Shown here: positions 17,600-27,086 of the stretch, one piece after another
Layout: each line of letters opens with the position of its first letter
How positions within the stretch are numbered: position 1 is the first letter of the stretch
From: Maribacter polysaccharolyticus
GTDB lineage: Bacteria > Bacteroidota > Bacteroidia > Flavobacteriales > Flavobacteriaceae
Assembly: GCF_028882255.1 (NCBI RefSeq)
Contig: NZ_JARBUY010000006.1
Coordinates: forward strand, 94,473 to 158,472
Reading direction: 5' to 3'
Length of the DNA stretch: 64,000 nt
Notes under the pieces: model-generated
The model's database searches: none
What the model was told of the DNA's origin: nothing
What the model saw: only the letters and a program-made list of their open reading frames with translations
Program-made: the position numbers and the translations under genes

Positions 17600-17645
17600 A
17601 AAAAACAACAAACCCTGACGGCTTACCATCAGGGTTTGTTTATAC
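17600..17645. terminator. Bidirectional terminator between tonB-like gene and hppA
   Basis: AACAAACCCTGA (17607-17618) and TCAGGGTTTGTT (17629-17640) form a perfect 12-bp stem with a 10-base loop, flanked by A-runs on one side and T-rich sequence on the other. It serves the converging genes. Confidence 0.85.
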
Positions 17646-17664
17646 AAATAGATGTCTTGGGTTA

Positions 17665-20070
17665 CTATTCCGCTATAACCTCTTCAACTTCTTTTTCTAC
17701 TTTGATACGTATATCGGAATCAGCTCCTTTAAACGCCTCTACTTTAGCTTTAACCTCTTCTTCGGTACCCGTGAACACTTCTTCAGAAACAGTCTTTTCG
17801 CCATTTAGGGTTTCGGTGGTAGTTACAGTGGCATTAACCGTACCGTCATCATTCTTCTTCATTTCTACCCTGACCTCTTTACGGACTTCCTGCGCCACCA
17901 TTTCAGTATTCGATTTTTGCCCATTATAGGCCGTCAAGGTATCTGCAGATATGGCTATACTAGGGGCAATTACCAAAGCTACCACGGACATTAATTTCAA
18001 AAGAATGTTCAAGGAAGGACCTGAAGTATCTTTAAAAGGATCACCGACGGTATCCCCAACAACAGCCGCCTTATGGGCATCCGTTCCTTTTCTGCCATCC
18101 GATTCGATCATTTTTTTGGCATTATCCCAAGCACCACCGGCATTGGATTGGAAAATGGCCATGAGTACCCCACAGGTTGTAACCCCTGCCAGTAGTCCTC
18201 CCAACATCTCAGCCCCTCCGATAAAACCAATGGCAACAGGAACGGCTATGGCCAATAAACCTGGTAGTACCATTTCTTTGATCGATGCTTGAGTTGAGAT
18301 TGCCACACATTTGTCATATTCTGCCAAACCATCCGCCTCATCAAATATCGCCCTTTGTTCTGGTGTTGCTTTTGTCATATCCGAATCAACCGCCCTCATG
18401 ACTTCCAATGCTGCTTTCAATTGCGGAATATCCCTGAATTGACGCCTTACCTCTTCGATCATTGCCATAGCGGCCCGCCCAACGGCATTCATGGATAATG
18501 CCGAAAAGACAAATGGCAACATACCTCCGACCAATAGTCCGGCCATTACAGTAGGCTTGGAAACATCAATAGCGGAAACATTCGCAACTTTCATAAAGGC
18601 AGAGAACAGGGCCAAAGCCGTTAATGCGGCTGAAGCGATTGCAAAACCTTTTCCAATTGCGGCCGTTGTATTACCTACAGCATCCAATTTATCGGTACGT
18701 TCTCGAACTTCACTTGGCAATTCGGCCATTTCAGCAATACCACCGGCGTTATCGGATATGGGTCCGTAGGCATCAACAGCCAATTGTATACCCGTATTGG
18801 CCAACATACCAACGGCAGCGATGGCGATACCATATAATCCGGCAAAATGGAAGGAAACCACAATCGCGATGGCGATCAATAATATAGGAATCATTGTGGA
18901 CATCATACCGACACCCAACCCAGCAATAATATTAGTCGCTGCACCAGTCTCTGATTGACGCACAATAGAGTTTACAGGTTTTGTACCAGTACCAGTATAA
19001 TATTCAGTTATTTTACCTACACCCAAACCGGCGATCAATCCGGCCAAGGTTGCCCAGAAAATACCCATAGCCCCACTTGGAAGACCTTCAACAGTCTCTG
19101 GGATCATTGCAGTGATAATAAAATAAGAGGCTACAACCATCAGTCCGGCAGAACCAAATTCACCGATATTCAGTGCGGTTTGGGGATTTCCCCCATCTTT
19201 GACCTTAACGAAAAATGTTCCGATGATAGACATTACGATTCCGACCGCAGCGAGTACCAATGGTAAATACACGGCTCCCAAACCAGCGAAATCAGGGGTA
19301 ATTATAAACGCCCCCAACACCATGGTACCGATGATAGATCCCACATAGGATTCGAACAAATCGGCTCCCATACCGGCAACATCACCAACATTATCCCCAA
19401 CATTATCCGCAATGGTAGCAGGGTTTAATGGGTGGTCCTCAGGAATACCGGCCTCTACCTTACCGACCAAGTCGGCCCCGACGTCAGCCGCTTTTGTGTA
19501 AATACCACCTCCAACACGGGCAAATAATGCTATAGAGGATGCCCCCAAAGAAAATCCGGACAACACATTCAGCACCAGCGCCAAGTTTTCCGCACCTGGC
19601 CATATATTTTGATAAACCATAAAAAGTCCACTAAGACCCAAAACTCCAAGTCCGACGACCCCAAGTCCCATCACGGAACCACCGGCAAATGCAACTTCAA
19701 GGGCTTTTCCCAAGGAGTTTCTAGCCGCCTGCGTTGTTCTTACATTTGCCTTAGTCGCTACTCTCATGCCGATAAATCCGGCCAGAGCAGAACAAATGGC
19801 ACCGACAATAAATGAGACGGCCACCATACCGTGGGACCCCACTTCATTGCTTCCTTTGAAATAAAGGAGAATGGCTACGGCAATTACGAAGATTGCGAGT
19901 ACTTTGTACTCCGATTTTAGAAAAGACATTGCCCCATCGGCAATATTCTTGGCAATCCTTGCCATTTTTGCATCACCAACTTCTTGTTTGGAAACCCACA
20001 TATTCTTGACGAATACGAACAATAAGCCCAAAATTCCAAAGGCAGGTAAGAACTTCACTAATAAATCCAT
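17665..20070 (-). CDS. hppA: Membrane-bound ion-translocating pyrophosphatase (HppA), probably K+-dependent
   Basis: An integral membrane enzyme that couples pyrophosphate hydrolysis to Na+ and/or H+ export. Its 801 residues contain the catalytic signature [20 protein letters not shown] and [20 protein letters not shown]. The segment [11 protein letters not shown] has Ala and Gly where K+-independent enzymes have Lys and Thr, so K+-dependence is expected. Na+ pumping is common among such enzymes but is not proved here. After the last membrane helix (about residue 714) there is an unusual polar tail of about 87 residues, rich in Glu, Lys, Val and Thr, ending [11 protein letters not shown]. It lies just downstream of the soluble pyrophosphatase gene with its own promoter. 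Confidence 0.95.
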   Translation of the reverse strand: MDLLVKFLPAFGILGLLFVFVKNMWVSKQEVGDAKMARIAKNIADGAMSFLKSEYKVLAIFVIAVAILLYFKGSNEVGSHGMVAVSFIVGAICSALAGFIGMRVATKANVRTTQAARNSLGKALEVAFAGGSVMGLGVVGLGVLGLSGLFMVYQNIWPGAENLALVLNVLSGFSLGASSIALFARVGGGIYTKAADVGADLVGKVEAGIPEDHPLNPATIADNVGDNVGDVAGMGADLFESYVGSIIGTMVLGAFIITPDFAGLGAVYLPLVLAAVGIVMSIIGTFFVKVKDGGNPQTALNIGEFGSAGLMVVASYFIITAMIPETVEGLPSGAMGIFWATLAGLIAGLGVGKITEYYTGTGTKPVNSIVRQSETGAATNIIAGLGVGMMSTMIPILLIAIAIVVSFHFAGLYGIAIAAVGMLANTGIQLAVDAYGPISDNAGGIAEMAELPSEVRERTDKLDAVGNTTAAIGKGFAIASAALTALALFSAFMKVANVSAIDVSKPTVMAGLLVGGMLPFVFSALSMNAVGRAAMAMIEEVRRQFRDIPQLKAALEVMRAVDSDMTKATPEQRAIFDEADGLAEYDKCVAISTQASIKEMVLPGLLAIAVPVAIGFIGGAEMLGGLLAGVTTCGVLMAIFQSNAGGAWDNAKKMIESDGRKGTDAHKAAVVGDTVGDPFKDTSGPSLNILLKLMSVVALVIAPSIAISADTLTAYNGQKSNTEMVAQEVRKEVRVEMKKNDDGTVNATVTTTETLNGEKTVSEEVFTGTEEEVKAKVEAFKGADSDIRIKVEKEVEEVIAE

Positions 20071-20102
20071 TTTTACAGTAATTTAAGTTTTTAAAATACT
20101 GG

Positions 20103-20110
20103 CAAAAGTA
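20103..20110 (-). promoter_or_regulatory. Promoter -7 element of hppA
   Basis: The minus strand reads TACTTTTG (TAnnTTTG), 33 bases upstream of the hppA ATG at 20070 and just downstream of the palindromic terminator of ppa. Confidence 0.5.
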
Positions 20111-20126
20111 GTGAATATTGATAAAA

Positions 20127-20158
20127 AAAATAGCTTTTCAATATTGAAAAGCTATTTT
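20127..20158 (-). terminator. Terminator of ppa: perfect 32-bp palindrome
   Basis: AAAATAGCTTTTCAAT (20127-20142) is followed directly by its exact reverse complement (20143-20158). On the minus strand the stem is followed by a T-run, fitting an intrinsic terminator behind ppa. Confidence 0.75.
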
Positions 20159-20178
20159 AAATACGCTTAAATTAAGGT

Positions 20179-20706
20179 TTAAATAGTGAACGTCCGTTTT
20201 TTCTTATGCTCACTGTTTTCATAGCGCTCAACGCACTCATGATAAATTTGAATAGCCTCTTTGGAATCGCCCCAACCGCCTACATCGACTTTTTTCTCTT
20301 CCAGGTCCTTATACACTTGGAAGAAATGTTCTATTTCCTTTAATCTATGTGGATTAACATCCATGATATCGTTTCGTTTACTCCATATCGGGTCTGAAAT
20401 GGGCACACAGATAATTTTTTCATCGGGGCCTTTTTCATCGGTCATATGAAAAACCCCTATAGGTTTGACCTCTACCACCACCATGGGGAAAGTAGGTTCG
20501 GTACACAAAACCAATACATCCAAGGGATCTTTGTCCAAGGCCAAGGTTTCAGGAACAAACCCGTAATCACCTGGGTACATCATTGACGAAAACAAGGTTC
20601 GATCAAATCGAATTTTATTTAAGGTAAAATCATATTCATATTTATTTCTACTTCCCTTGGGTATTTCAATCAGTACATCAAAAGTGACGGTTGGTTTTTT
20701 ACTCAT
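20179..20706 (-). CDS. ppa: Inorganic pyrophosphatase (soluble, family I)
   Basis: A 175-residue cytoplasmic enzyme hydrolysing pyrophosphate to phosphate, which pulls biosynthetic reactions forward. It has IEIPKGSRNKYEYD, YPGDYGFVPETLALDKDPLDVLVL with the metal-binding aspartates, and KPIGVFHMTDEKGPDEKIICVP, all typical of family I. It sits upstream of the membrane pyrophosphatase hppA on the same strand, so the cell has both an energy-wasting and an energy-conserving pyrophosphatase side by side, with a terminator and a new promoter between them. Confidence 0.96.
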   Translation of the reverse strand: MSKKPTVTFDVLIEIPKGSRNKYEYDFTLNKIRFDRTLFSSMMYPGDYGFVPETLALDKDPLDVLVLCTEPTFPMVVVEVKPIGVFHMTDEKGPDEKIICVPISDPIWSKRNDIMDVNPHRLKEIEHFFQVYKDLEEKKVDVGGWGDSKEAIQIYHECVERYENSEHKKKRTFTI

Positions 20707-20726
20707 AATTTAATTTTTTTCTTCAA

Positions 20727-20734
20727 CAAAGATA
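20727..20734 (-). promoter_or_regulatory. Promoter -7 element of ppa
   Basis: The minus strand reads TATCTTTG (TAnnTTTG), about 21 bases upstream of the ATG at 20706, implying a very short leader. Confidence 0.55.
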
Positions 20735-20777
20735 TTCAAAAGATTGAATTAGCTTTTGTACATTCCTTAAAATACCT

Positions 20778-23273
20778 TTAAAAATGAAATCCGAATTCCC
20801 CCGTTACACTAAACCTTCTTGCGTCCGGATTTTCGAAATAATTACCCCTAAAATTAAAATCTATCCTAAAAAACTTCAGGATATTACCCACACCTACCGA
20901 ATATTCATAATATACTTTTTTATTCGGGGCCTGTAAGATAATATTGGTCGGGGAGCTTAAATCAATATTCCCTTGGGACAATTCGCCCCAAACCCCTCTT
21001 AATCCGACAAGCTCCCTTAAGTTCAGTTTACGGATCAGGGGTATCCTTGAAAACAACCTTCCATTAAAGTTATGTTCCAAATGCAAGGACGTATAGGTAT
21101 CTGTAACGAACTCGTAAAAATCAAGATTGGGAAAAGTATTATAAATCGTAAACAAGGTCTGGTTCCCCGGCACTACATTCAAAAGACTTAAGGGCACCTC
21201 CCCAAAAGTCTTCCCTATTTCAATGGTGCTCTTTAGCCGACCAAAGCCACCCAGCTGCCAGGGTTGACTATACGAGAATTGCAATTTACTATAATTGAAA
21301 TCACTTTCGAGAAATCCTTCGAAACCTCTTGTATAATTCAACAATAAGGTACTATAGGTATCATTGATCTCCCTTCGCTCCACTCCGTATCCAATGGTTC
21401 TTTTCCCTGGGGTATAAACGACCATGGTATTCACATCGAATTGTTTTACTTCCGAAGATATACCCGTGGGCGAATCCGGATCTACATAATCGAGATTAAA
21501 GGCATCGGGCAAGGCGGAACTCAAGGTCCTGAAAGAGCTACCGACCAGAACCCTAAGGTTCGTTACGGGCTCTATGTCGAAATTTATCGTACTTAAATTG
21601 ATATTGGTAAGCCTATCGTTAGATCCCACGGTCAACACCGAAGAAGAGGCTATGCTCCGCCCCATCACATCATTGGTGGCGGTTAAACTAAGCCCCAATT
21701 GTTCCACATCGCGTCGATTTCCTCCCGAGACGATCAACCTGCTTTTTTTATCCAATAGCCATTTACCGGAAAAGCCATATTTTACCTTTTTATCCAAAAA
21801 GCCATAAGCCACGTACCCTTCCAACCGCCAAGGGTCATTTTGACCGAAATAGGTCCTCGCACCTCCCCTGAACCGAACCCCTTCCGCATCGTTGTAACCA
21901 AAAACACTATAGATGTCCCCGAGATCGAGATTCCATTTATCTATCTCAACATATCCTGAACCCAATATACTTACTATATTATAAATGGATTTGAATTTAG
22001 GGACGGTCTTGAGGGTATCCAACAATTGGTACACCCCTTTTTCATCCTTGTTCAAAGCCTCCAACCTATTGTTCTGCCAAAAAACACTATCCCTATTCAG
22101 TACGATGGGATCGAATTCACTACTTTTCACCTTATAGAATTCCTTGGGCCGGGGCATATTGAACCGATAATCCCCATAAACGGTGGTTCTTTTGCCGTAC
22201 ACCCCTTTTGAATCCTCTTTTTTCCTTAAACTGAAATCGGTCAACATATAATCCCGTTGCAATAGGAAAACCGAGTCATTGACCACCTCAAAATCCTGTT
22301 CAATATAGATTTCCTTGACCCAGTTGATATTGGCACTTTTGGTTACTTCAAGGTTGATGTTCTTGATCGCATACGTAGAATCGTTTACCCAAAAATCGCC
22401 CTTAAAGGTCAATTCATTCTTACGCCGTGGGTAATAGGTAATATTGTAACACCATTTATTGTCTATGAAAGCACTGTCCCTTAAAACATAATTATAGGTA
22501 TCTATTCCGGTTTTCGAAAGTGGACTGGTAAAGCTCTTGTCAAAGAACTTCAGGTAATTGTCATATATATCGTAATCTTGGTACAGATCTTCGACAAATG
22601 CAATAATGGCCTGGTTGTTTTCAAAACCGGAGTTTTTGTTGCCCAGCACATCTTCCTTTTCCACATTCTGTATATTATCCCCATATACTTTAGAAAACGT
22701 TTCGTTCAGGAATATGGGAAGATAGGTTTTACCGGTTATACGCGAGGTATCCAGATCCTGGAAGACGAACTCCATTCCCTTAAAGATTTTCTTCTTCATA
22801 AGGGCACTATCAATGGTATTGAGATCGAATTCTACCTTTTCATATTTATCGTATTGGTATTGTTTGAATTTCCGCAACCCATTGACCCGCTTTTTAGCCC
22901 ATATTTTTCGTAGAATATCGATTGCAGGGTTATTCTTTTTGGGTTGTTTACCCCCAAAAACGACGACCTCCCCGAGCTGCTCACTCGACTCCAACAATAC
23001 TATCCGCAGTTTATAATTCACCCTTGCGGGCAACATGATCTCTTGTGTCTCAAAACCCATATAGGACACCACCAAAACATCATAAGTTGTATCGGACTCT
23101 AAATAAAAATTACCGTTTTCATCGGTTACCATACCCTCGGTAGAACCCTTAAAAAGAATATCGGCAAAAGGAATTGGCTCACCGAATTCATCGACAACCT
23201 TACCCTCGACCTTGGTTTGGGATAGGGCCACAATGGTAAAAAACATGAAAAAAGGAAAAAAGAATCTATTCAT
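20778..23273 (-). CDS. DUF5686 / carboxypeptidase-like regulatory domain outer membrane protein
   Basis: An 831-residue exported protein: signal peptide MNRFFFPFFMFFTIVALSQ, a carboxypeptidase-regulatory-like domain (about residues 22-110, with GFETQEIMLPA), then a region matching DUF5686 (PAIDILRKIWAKKRVNGLRKFKQYQYDKYEK) and a predicted beta-barrel C-terminal half ending FSVTGEFGFHF. An outer membrane location is expected. Function is unknown; in Bacteroidota these barrels are often compared with surface-protein or receptor systems. It stands alone between ppa and pdhB on the same strand. Confidence 0.87.
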   Translation of the reverse strand: MNRFFFPFFMFFTIVALSQTKVEGKVVDEFGEPIPFADILFKGSTEGMVTDENGNFYLESDTTYDVLVVSYMGFETQEIMLPARVNYKLRIVLLESSEQLGEVVVFGGKQPKKNNPAIDILRKIWAKKRVNGLRKFKQYQYDKYEKVEFDLNTIDSALMKKKIFKGMEFVFQDLDTSRITGKTYLPIFLNETFSKVYGDNIQNVEKEDVLGNKNSGFENNQAIIAFVEDLYQDYDIYDNYLKFFDKSFTSPLSKTGIDTYNYVLRDSAFIDNKWCYNITYYPRRKNELTFKGDFWVNDSTYAIKNINLEVTKSANINWVKEIYIEQDFEVVNDSVFLLQRDYMLTDFSLRKKEDSKGVYGKRTTVYGDYRFNMPRPKEFYKVKSSEFDPIVLNRDSVFWQNNRLEALNKDEKGVYQLLDTLKTVPKFKSIYNIVSILGSGYVEIDKWNLDLGDIYSVFGYNDAEGVRFRGGARTYFGQNDPWRLEGYVAYGFLDKKVKYGFSGKWLLDKKSRLIVSGGNRRDVEQLGLSLTATNDVMGRSIASSSVLTVGSNDRLTNINLSTINFDIEPVTNLRVLVGSSFRTLSSALPDAFNLDYVDPDSPTGISSEVKQFDVNTMVVYTPGKRTIGYGVERREINDTYSTLLLNYTRGFEGFLESDFNYSKLQFSYSQPWQLGGFGRLKSTIEIGKTFGEVPLSLLNVVPGNQTLFTIYNTFPNLDFYEFVTDTYTSLHLEHNFNGRLFSRIPLIRKLNLRELVGLRGVWGELSQGNIDLSSPTNIILQAPNKKVYYEYSVGVGNILKFFRIDFNFRGNYFENPDARRFSVTGEFGFHF

Positions 23274-23320
23274 TTACTACATCTATTCAATTTCGCATTG
23301 CGATAAGACATGGCCCAATC

Positions 23321-23355
23321 AAAAAAAGCTCCGCCAACACTTGGTCGGAGAAGCT
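23321..23355 (-). terminator. Terminator of pdhB
   Basis: On the minus strand CTCCG (23346-23350) pairs with CGGAG (23329-23333), extended by AAGC/GCTT, and is followed by seven T residues (A-run at 23321-23327). Confidence 0.8.
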
Positions 23356-23382
23356 TAATTTCCTTTACAATTCCGTACTTCT

Positions 23383-24360
23383 TTATTTATAAAGAACCTT
23401 TTTAACGGCTTTTATGACATCTTCTTTGTTCGGCAACCACTCCGCCAACAAAACTGGAGAATACGGTGCAGGGGTATCTGCAGTATTTATTTTCTGAATC
23501 GGTGCATCCAAATAATCAAAAGCGTTATTCTGCACATGGAACGTAATTTCAGTAGCGACATTACCAAATGGCCATGCTTCCTCTAAAATGACCAAACGAT
23601 TCGTTTTCTTAACCGACTTCAAGATCGCATCATAATCCAATGGCCTTACCGTGCGCAAGTCAATGATCTCACAGCTAATACCTTCCTTGGCCAAATCATC
23701 AGCGGCTTTATCGGCTTCTTTTATGATCTTACCAAAAGAGACTATGGTGACATCGGAACCTTCCCTTCTTATATCGGCAACACCTAAAGGAATCGTATAC
23801 TCTCCTTCGGGCACTTCACCTTTATCCCCGTACATTTGCTCAGATTCCATGAAGATCACCGGGTCATTATCGCGAATGGCCGACTTCAATAACCCCTTGG
23901 CATCTGCGGGATTGGAAGGAACAACCACTTTTAATCCCGGGCAATTTGCAAACCAACTCTCCAAAGCCTGTGAATGCGTCGCCCCCAATTGACCTGCAGA
24001 ACCTGTTGGTCCTCTAAAAACGATGGGGCAACTGAATTGGCCACCTGACATTTGTCTGATTTTCGCAGCGTTGCTGATAATCTGATCGATACCGACCAAT
24101 GAAAAGTTAAAGGTCATGAATTCGATAATGGGCCTATTACCTGTTAACGTAGAACCCACCCCGATACCGGAGAAACCCAACTCGGAGATAGGCGTATCAA
24201 TAACACGTTCAGGACCAAATTCGTCCAACATACCTTTTGAAGCCTTGTAAGCGCCATTGTACTCTGCAACTTCCTCACCCATTAAATAAATGGACTCGTC
24301 CCTTCTCATTTCCTCGGACATGGCCTCTGCTATGGCTTCCCTAAACTGTAATGTCTTCAT
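23383..24360 (-). CDS. pdhB: Pyruvate dehydrogenase E1 component, beta subunit
   Basis: A 325-residue transketolase-like beta subunit of the E1 decarboxylase, which with the alpha subunit oxidises pyruvate for acetyl-CoA. MGEEVAEYNGAYKASKGMLDEFGPERVIDTPISELGFSGIGVG and the C-terminal RLVILEEAWPFGNVATEI segment are typical. The matching alpha subunit and E2 are about 18 kb away (41-44 kb), so the complex is encoded in two places. Branched-chain E1 beta is possible from sequence alone, but the E1 alpha/E2 pair in the window supports pyruvate dehydrogenase. Confidence 0.93.
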   Translation of the reverse strand: MKTLQFREAIAEAMSEEMRRDESIYLMGEEVAEYNGAYKASKGMLDEFGPERVIDTPISELGFSGIGVGSTLTGNRPIIEFMTFNFSLVGIDQIISNAAKIRQMSGGQFSCPIVFRGPTGSAGQLGATHSQALESWFANCPGLKVVVPSNPADAKGLLKSAIRDNDPVIFMESEQMYGDKGEVPEGEYTIPLGVADIRREGSDVTIVSFGKIIKEADKAADDLAKEGISCEIIDLRTVRPLDYDAILKSVKKTNRLVILEEAWPFGNVATEITFHVQNNAFDYLDAPIQKINTADTPAPYSPVLLAEWLPNKEDVIKAVKKVLYK

Positions 24361-24405
24361 CTAAATACTTTTATTTTATAGTTTTCGCTACGGATAAAAC
24401 GAAAA

Positions 24406-24413
24406 CAAAAATA
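24406..24413 (-). promoter_or_regulatory. Promoter -7 element of pdhB
   Basis: The minus strand reads TATTTTTG (TAnnTTTG), about 46 bases upstream of the pdhB start. Confidence 0.45.
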
Positions 24414-24465
24414 GGAAATTATATATCAATTTATAGACCTATGGAAGTAAAAAAACAACAAATTT

Positions 24466-24483
24466 TACTATGCATGCATAGTA
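24466..24483. promoter_or_regulatory. Perfect 18-bp palindrome at the etfBA promoter
   Basis: TACTATGCATGCATAGTA is a perfect palindrome (9-bp arms, no spacer). Its last two bases overlap the -7 element TATTTTTG at 24482-24489 of the etfBA operon, the classic place for a repressor operator. The binding protein is unknown. Confidence 0.6.
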
Positions 24484-24489
24484 TTTTTG
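24482..24489 (+). promoter_or_regulatory. Promoter -7 element of etfBA
   Basis: TATTTTTG matches TAnnTTTG, about 57 bases upstream of the etfB ATG at 24546. The palindrome at 24466-24483 runs into it. Confidence 0.55.
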
Positions 24490-24545
24490 AAAAAGAATAC
24501 CTATCTTAGCTTAATTCTTTCAAAGACTTGAAAAACATTACATTT

Positions 24546-25292
24546 ATGAAAATTCTAGTTTGCATAAGCAACGTTCCCGACACGACGTCCAAGATCAATT
24601 TCACGGATGACGATACCAAATTCGACACCAATGGGGTGCAATTTGTCATAAATCCCTACGATGAATTCGGGCTTACACGCGCCATGTGGTTCAAAGAAAA
24701 ACAAGGGGCGACAGTACATGTAGCCACCGTTGGTGGGCCTGGTGCCGAACCCACCATACGAAAAGCCCTTGCTATCGGAGCCGATGAAGCCATCCGCGTA
24801 AATGCAGAACCTACCGACGGATTCTTTGTTGCCCAGCAATTGGCGGAAATCGTAAAAAATGGAGGATATGACCTTATCATAGCAGGAAGGGAATCCATTG
24901 ACTATAACGGCGGCATGGTACCCGGTATGTTGGCCACCCTTTTAGGTCTAAATTTCGTGAACACCTGTATAGGTCTCGAGATAGACGGCAACAATGTTAT
25001 CGCTACCCGCGAGATCGATGGGGGAAAGGAAAAATTAGGAACCACCCTCCCTTTGGTGATCGGAGGTCAAAAAGGATTGGTCGAAGAGAGCGATTTGCGC
25101 ATACCCAATATGCGGGGTATCATGATGGCAAGAAAAAAAGCTTTGAACGTGGTAGAACCCATTGACGCCACAGTGGCGACCAACGATGTGAAATTTCAAC
25201 GACCCGCTCCAAAAGGAGCCGTTAAACTCGTTGATGCGGACAATGTGGAAGAATTGATAACCCTTTTACACAACGAGGCCAAAGTGATCTAA
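24546..25292 (+). CDS. etfB: Electron transfer flavoprotein beta subunit
   Basis: The smaller subunit of ETF, which takes electrons from acyl-CoA dehydrogenases and passes them to ETF-quinone oxidoreductase. From the ATG at 24546 it is 248 residues beginning MKILVCISNVPDTTSKINF, the normal EtfB N-terminus; an upstream in-frame TTG at 24528 is unlikely. The AMP/adenine-binding segments VATVGGPGAEPTIRKALAIGADEAIRV and DLIIAGRESIDYNGGMVPGMLA are typical. It is followed 87 bases later by etfA. An acyl-CoA dehydrogenase that could feed this pair lies at 56.6 kb. Confidence 0.95.
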   Translation: MKILVCISNVPDTTSKINFTDDDTKFDTNGVQFVINPYDEFGLTRAMWFKEKQGATVHVATVGGPGAEPTIRKALAIGADEAIRVNAEPTDGFFVAQQLAEIVKNGGYDLIIAGRESIDYNGGMVPGMLATLLGLNFVNTCIGLEIDGNNVIATREIDGGKEKLGTTLPLVIGGQKGLVEESDLRIPNMRGIMMARKKALNVVEPIDATVATNDVKFQRPAPKGAVKLVDADNVEELITLLHNEAKVI

Positions 25293-25379
25293 TGGCCACT
25301 CAAATGATTCGGGACAACCCCAAAACCATTAATCCATAACACCTTCCTGTAGCAAATCCAGGAAACAATTTTAAAAAAT

Positions 25380-26348
25380 ATGTCAGTTTTAGTATATACA
25401 GAATCGGATAACGGCAAATTCAAAAAAAACGCTTTTGAGGTAGCTTCCTATGCCTATGAGGTTGCCAAGCAATTGGGAACTACCGCAACGGCCATTGCAA
25501 TCCAAGCCAATGACCATGGGAGTTTGGGACAATATGGCATTTCAAAAGTCTTGAAGGTCACCAACGACCAACTGGCCGTCTTCAATGCCAAGGCATATGC
25601 CGATGCAATCGTACAAGCCGCTAACCAGGAAAGCGCACAGGTCATCATAGTCAGCTCAAGTTCGGATTCAAAATACCTTGCCCCGATCATCGCGGCCAAA
25701 CTGAAAGCCGGCTATATCGCCAATGTTGTTTCCGTACCTGAGGGCACCAGCCCTTTTATCGTTAAAAGAACCGTTTTTAGCAACAAAGGTTTTGCCCAGT
25801 CCCAAATAGATACCGACATAAAGGTCCTAGGCCTATTGAATAATTCATTCGGCTTGGTCGAGAACAGCACCACGGCAAGTATCGAAGCATTCGCACCCAC
25901 CCTGGAAGAGGCTGATTTTGCCGTAAAATCGATCGAGATCGACAAAGTTGTCGGCAAGGCCACCATTGCGGATGCCGAAATTGTAGTTTCCGGCGGTCGC
26001 GGCCTTAAAGGTCCTGAAAATTGGGGTATGATCGAAGAACTGGCCGAGGTACTGGGTGCTGCCACCGCATGTTCAAAACCCGTTTCGGATATGGGATGGA
26101 GACCCCATAGCGAACACGTGGGACAAACGGGAAAACCCGTAGCCAGTAATCTTTACATCGCCATTGGTATTTCCGGTGCCATACAGCATTTGGCCGGCGT
26201 GAGCTCTTCCAAAATAAAAGTAGTCATCAATACAGATCCGGAAGCTCCCTTTTTCAAGGCTGCAGATTACGGCATTGTAGGGGATGCCTTTGAAGTTGTC
26301 CCTAAACTCATCGAAAAATTAAGGGAATTTAAAGCCCAAAACGCTTAA
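25380..26348 (+). CDS. etfA: Electron transfer flavoprotein alpha subunit
   Basis: The FAD-binding subunit of ETF, 322 residues. The C-terminal FAD domain has GGRGLKGPENWGMIEELAEVLGAATACSKPVSDMGW, the HVGQTGKPVASNLYIAIGISGAIQH segment and KVVINTDPEAPFFKAADYGIVGD, all family hallmarks. It is the partner of etfB immediately upstream and is probably in one transcript with it. Confidence 0.96.
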   Translation: MSVLVYTESDNGKFKKNAFEVASYAYEVAKQLGTTATAIAIQANDHGSLGQYGISKVLKVTNDQLAVFNAKAYADAIVQAANQESAQVIIVSSSSDSKYLAPIIAAKLKAGYIANVVSVPEGTSPFIVKRTVFSNKGFAQSQIDTDIKVLGLLNNSFGLVENSTTASIEAFAPTLEEADFAVKSIEIDKVVGKATIADAEIVVSGGRGLKGPENWGMIEELAEVLGAATACSKPVSDMGWRPHSEHVGQTGKPVASNLYIAIGISGAIQHLAGVSSSKIKVVINTDPEAPFFKAADYGIVGDAFEVVPKLIEKLREFKAQNA

Positions 26349-26373
26349 TTTTTGTTAATTTGCGCATCTAAGA

Positions 26374-26412
26374 GCTGTTCAATGGATTGGCCATGCTTTT
26401 AATTTGAACAGC
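26374..26412 (+). other. Long-loop hairpin downstream of etfA
   Basis: GCTGTTCAA (26374-26382) pairs perfectly with TTGAACAGC (26404-26412) across a 21-base loop. It lies between etfA and the bifunctional nuclease gene. There is only a short T-tract (CCTTTG) after it, so a terminator role is uncertain. Confidence 0.4.
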
Positions 26413-26434
26413 CCTTTGTGGTTTATAACAGCCT

Positions 26435-27064
26435 ATGAGTTTAGTACGATTGAAAATAAAGGGGATTTCCTATAGCCAAACCCAAAATGGCGCTTATGCC
26501 CTTATATTGAACGAGGTAGACGGAGACCGTAAGCTTCCTATAGTCATCGGAGCGTTTGAGGCACAATCGATTGCCATTGCCCTTGAAAAGGAAATTAAGC
26601 CTCCAAGACCTTTGACGCACGATCTTTTCAAGAATTTTGCGGACCGGTTCGATATTGTGGTAAAACAGGTCATCATCCATAAATTGGTTGATGGGGTATT
26701 TTACTCCAGCATTATTTGTGAACGGGATAAGATCGAGGAAATAATAGATGCCAGGACCAGCGATGCCATTGCTTTGGCCCTACGCTTCAATGCCCCAATA
26801 TTTACTTATAAGACCATCCTTGACAAAGCCGGGATATTTTTAAAATTCACCTCCAAGGAAAGCGAAAAAGACAAAAGTGACGACAGTATCATGGTCGATG
26901 AGATCCTTCAAGAAGGGGAAACCGTTGAAATAGACCAAGGAGCAAGCGATGCATTTACGGAATTGACCATAGACGAATTGAATAAAGAGTTGGAAAAGGC
27001 AGTTGCCAACGAAGACTACGAAAAAGCAGCCAAAATAAGGGATGAAATATCAAAACGCAATTAA
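26435..27064 (+). CDS. Bifunctional nuclease family protein (DUF151) with UVR motif
   Basis: A 209-residue protein. Residues about 1-135 match the bifunctional nuclease (DUF151) domain (LPIVIGAFEAQSIAIALE, RTSDAIALALRFNAPIF), and the C-terminus carries a UvrB/UvrC-type motif (ELNKELEKAVANEDYEKAAKIRDEI, about 178-205) that mediates protein contacts. DNase and RNase activity is described for a plant member; the bacterial role is not well defined. It lies 22 bases before the nucleoside transporter gene and may be co-transcribed with it. Confidence 0.88.
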   Translation: MSLVRLKIKGISYSQTQNGAYALILNEVDGDRKLPIVIGAFEAQSIAIALEKEIKPPRPLTHDLFKNFADRFDIVVKQVIIHKLVDGVFYSSIICERDKIEEIIDARTSDAIALALRFNAPIFTYKTILDKAGIFLKFTSKESEKDKSDDSIMVDEILQEGETVEIDQGASDAFTELTIDELNKELEKAVANEDYEKAAKIRDEISKRN

Positions 27065-27086
27065 ACGAAAATAAGCATTCTATAAT

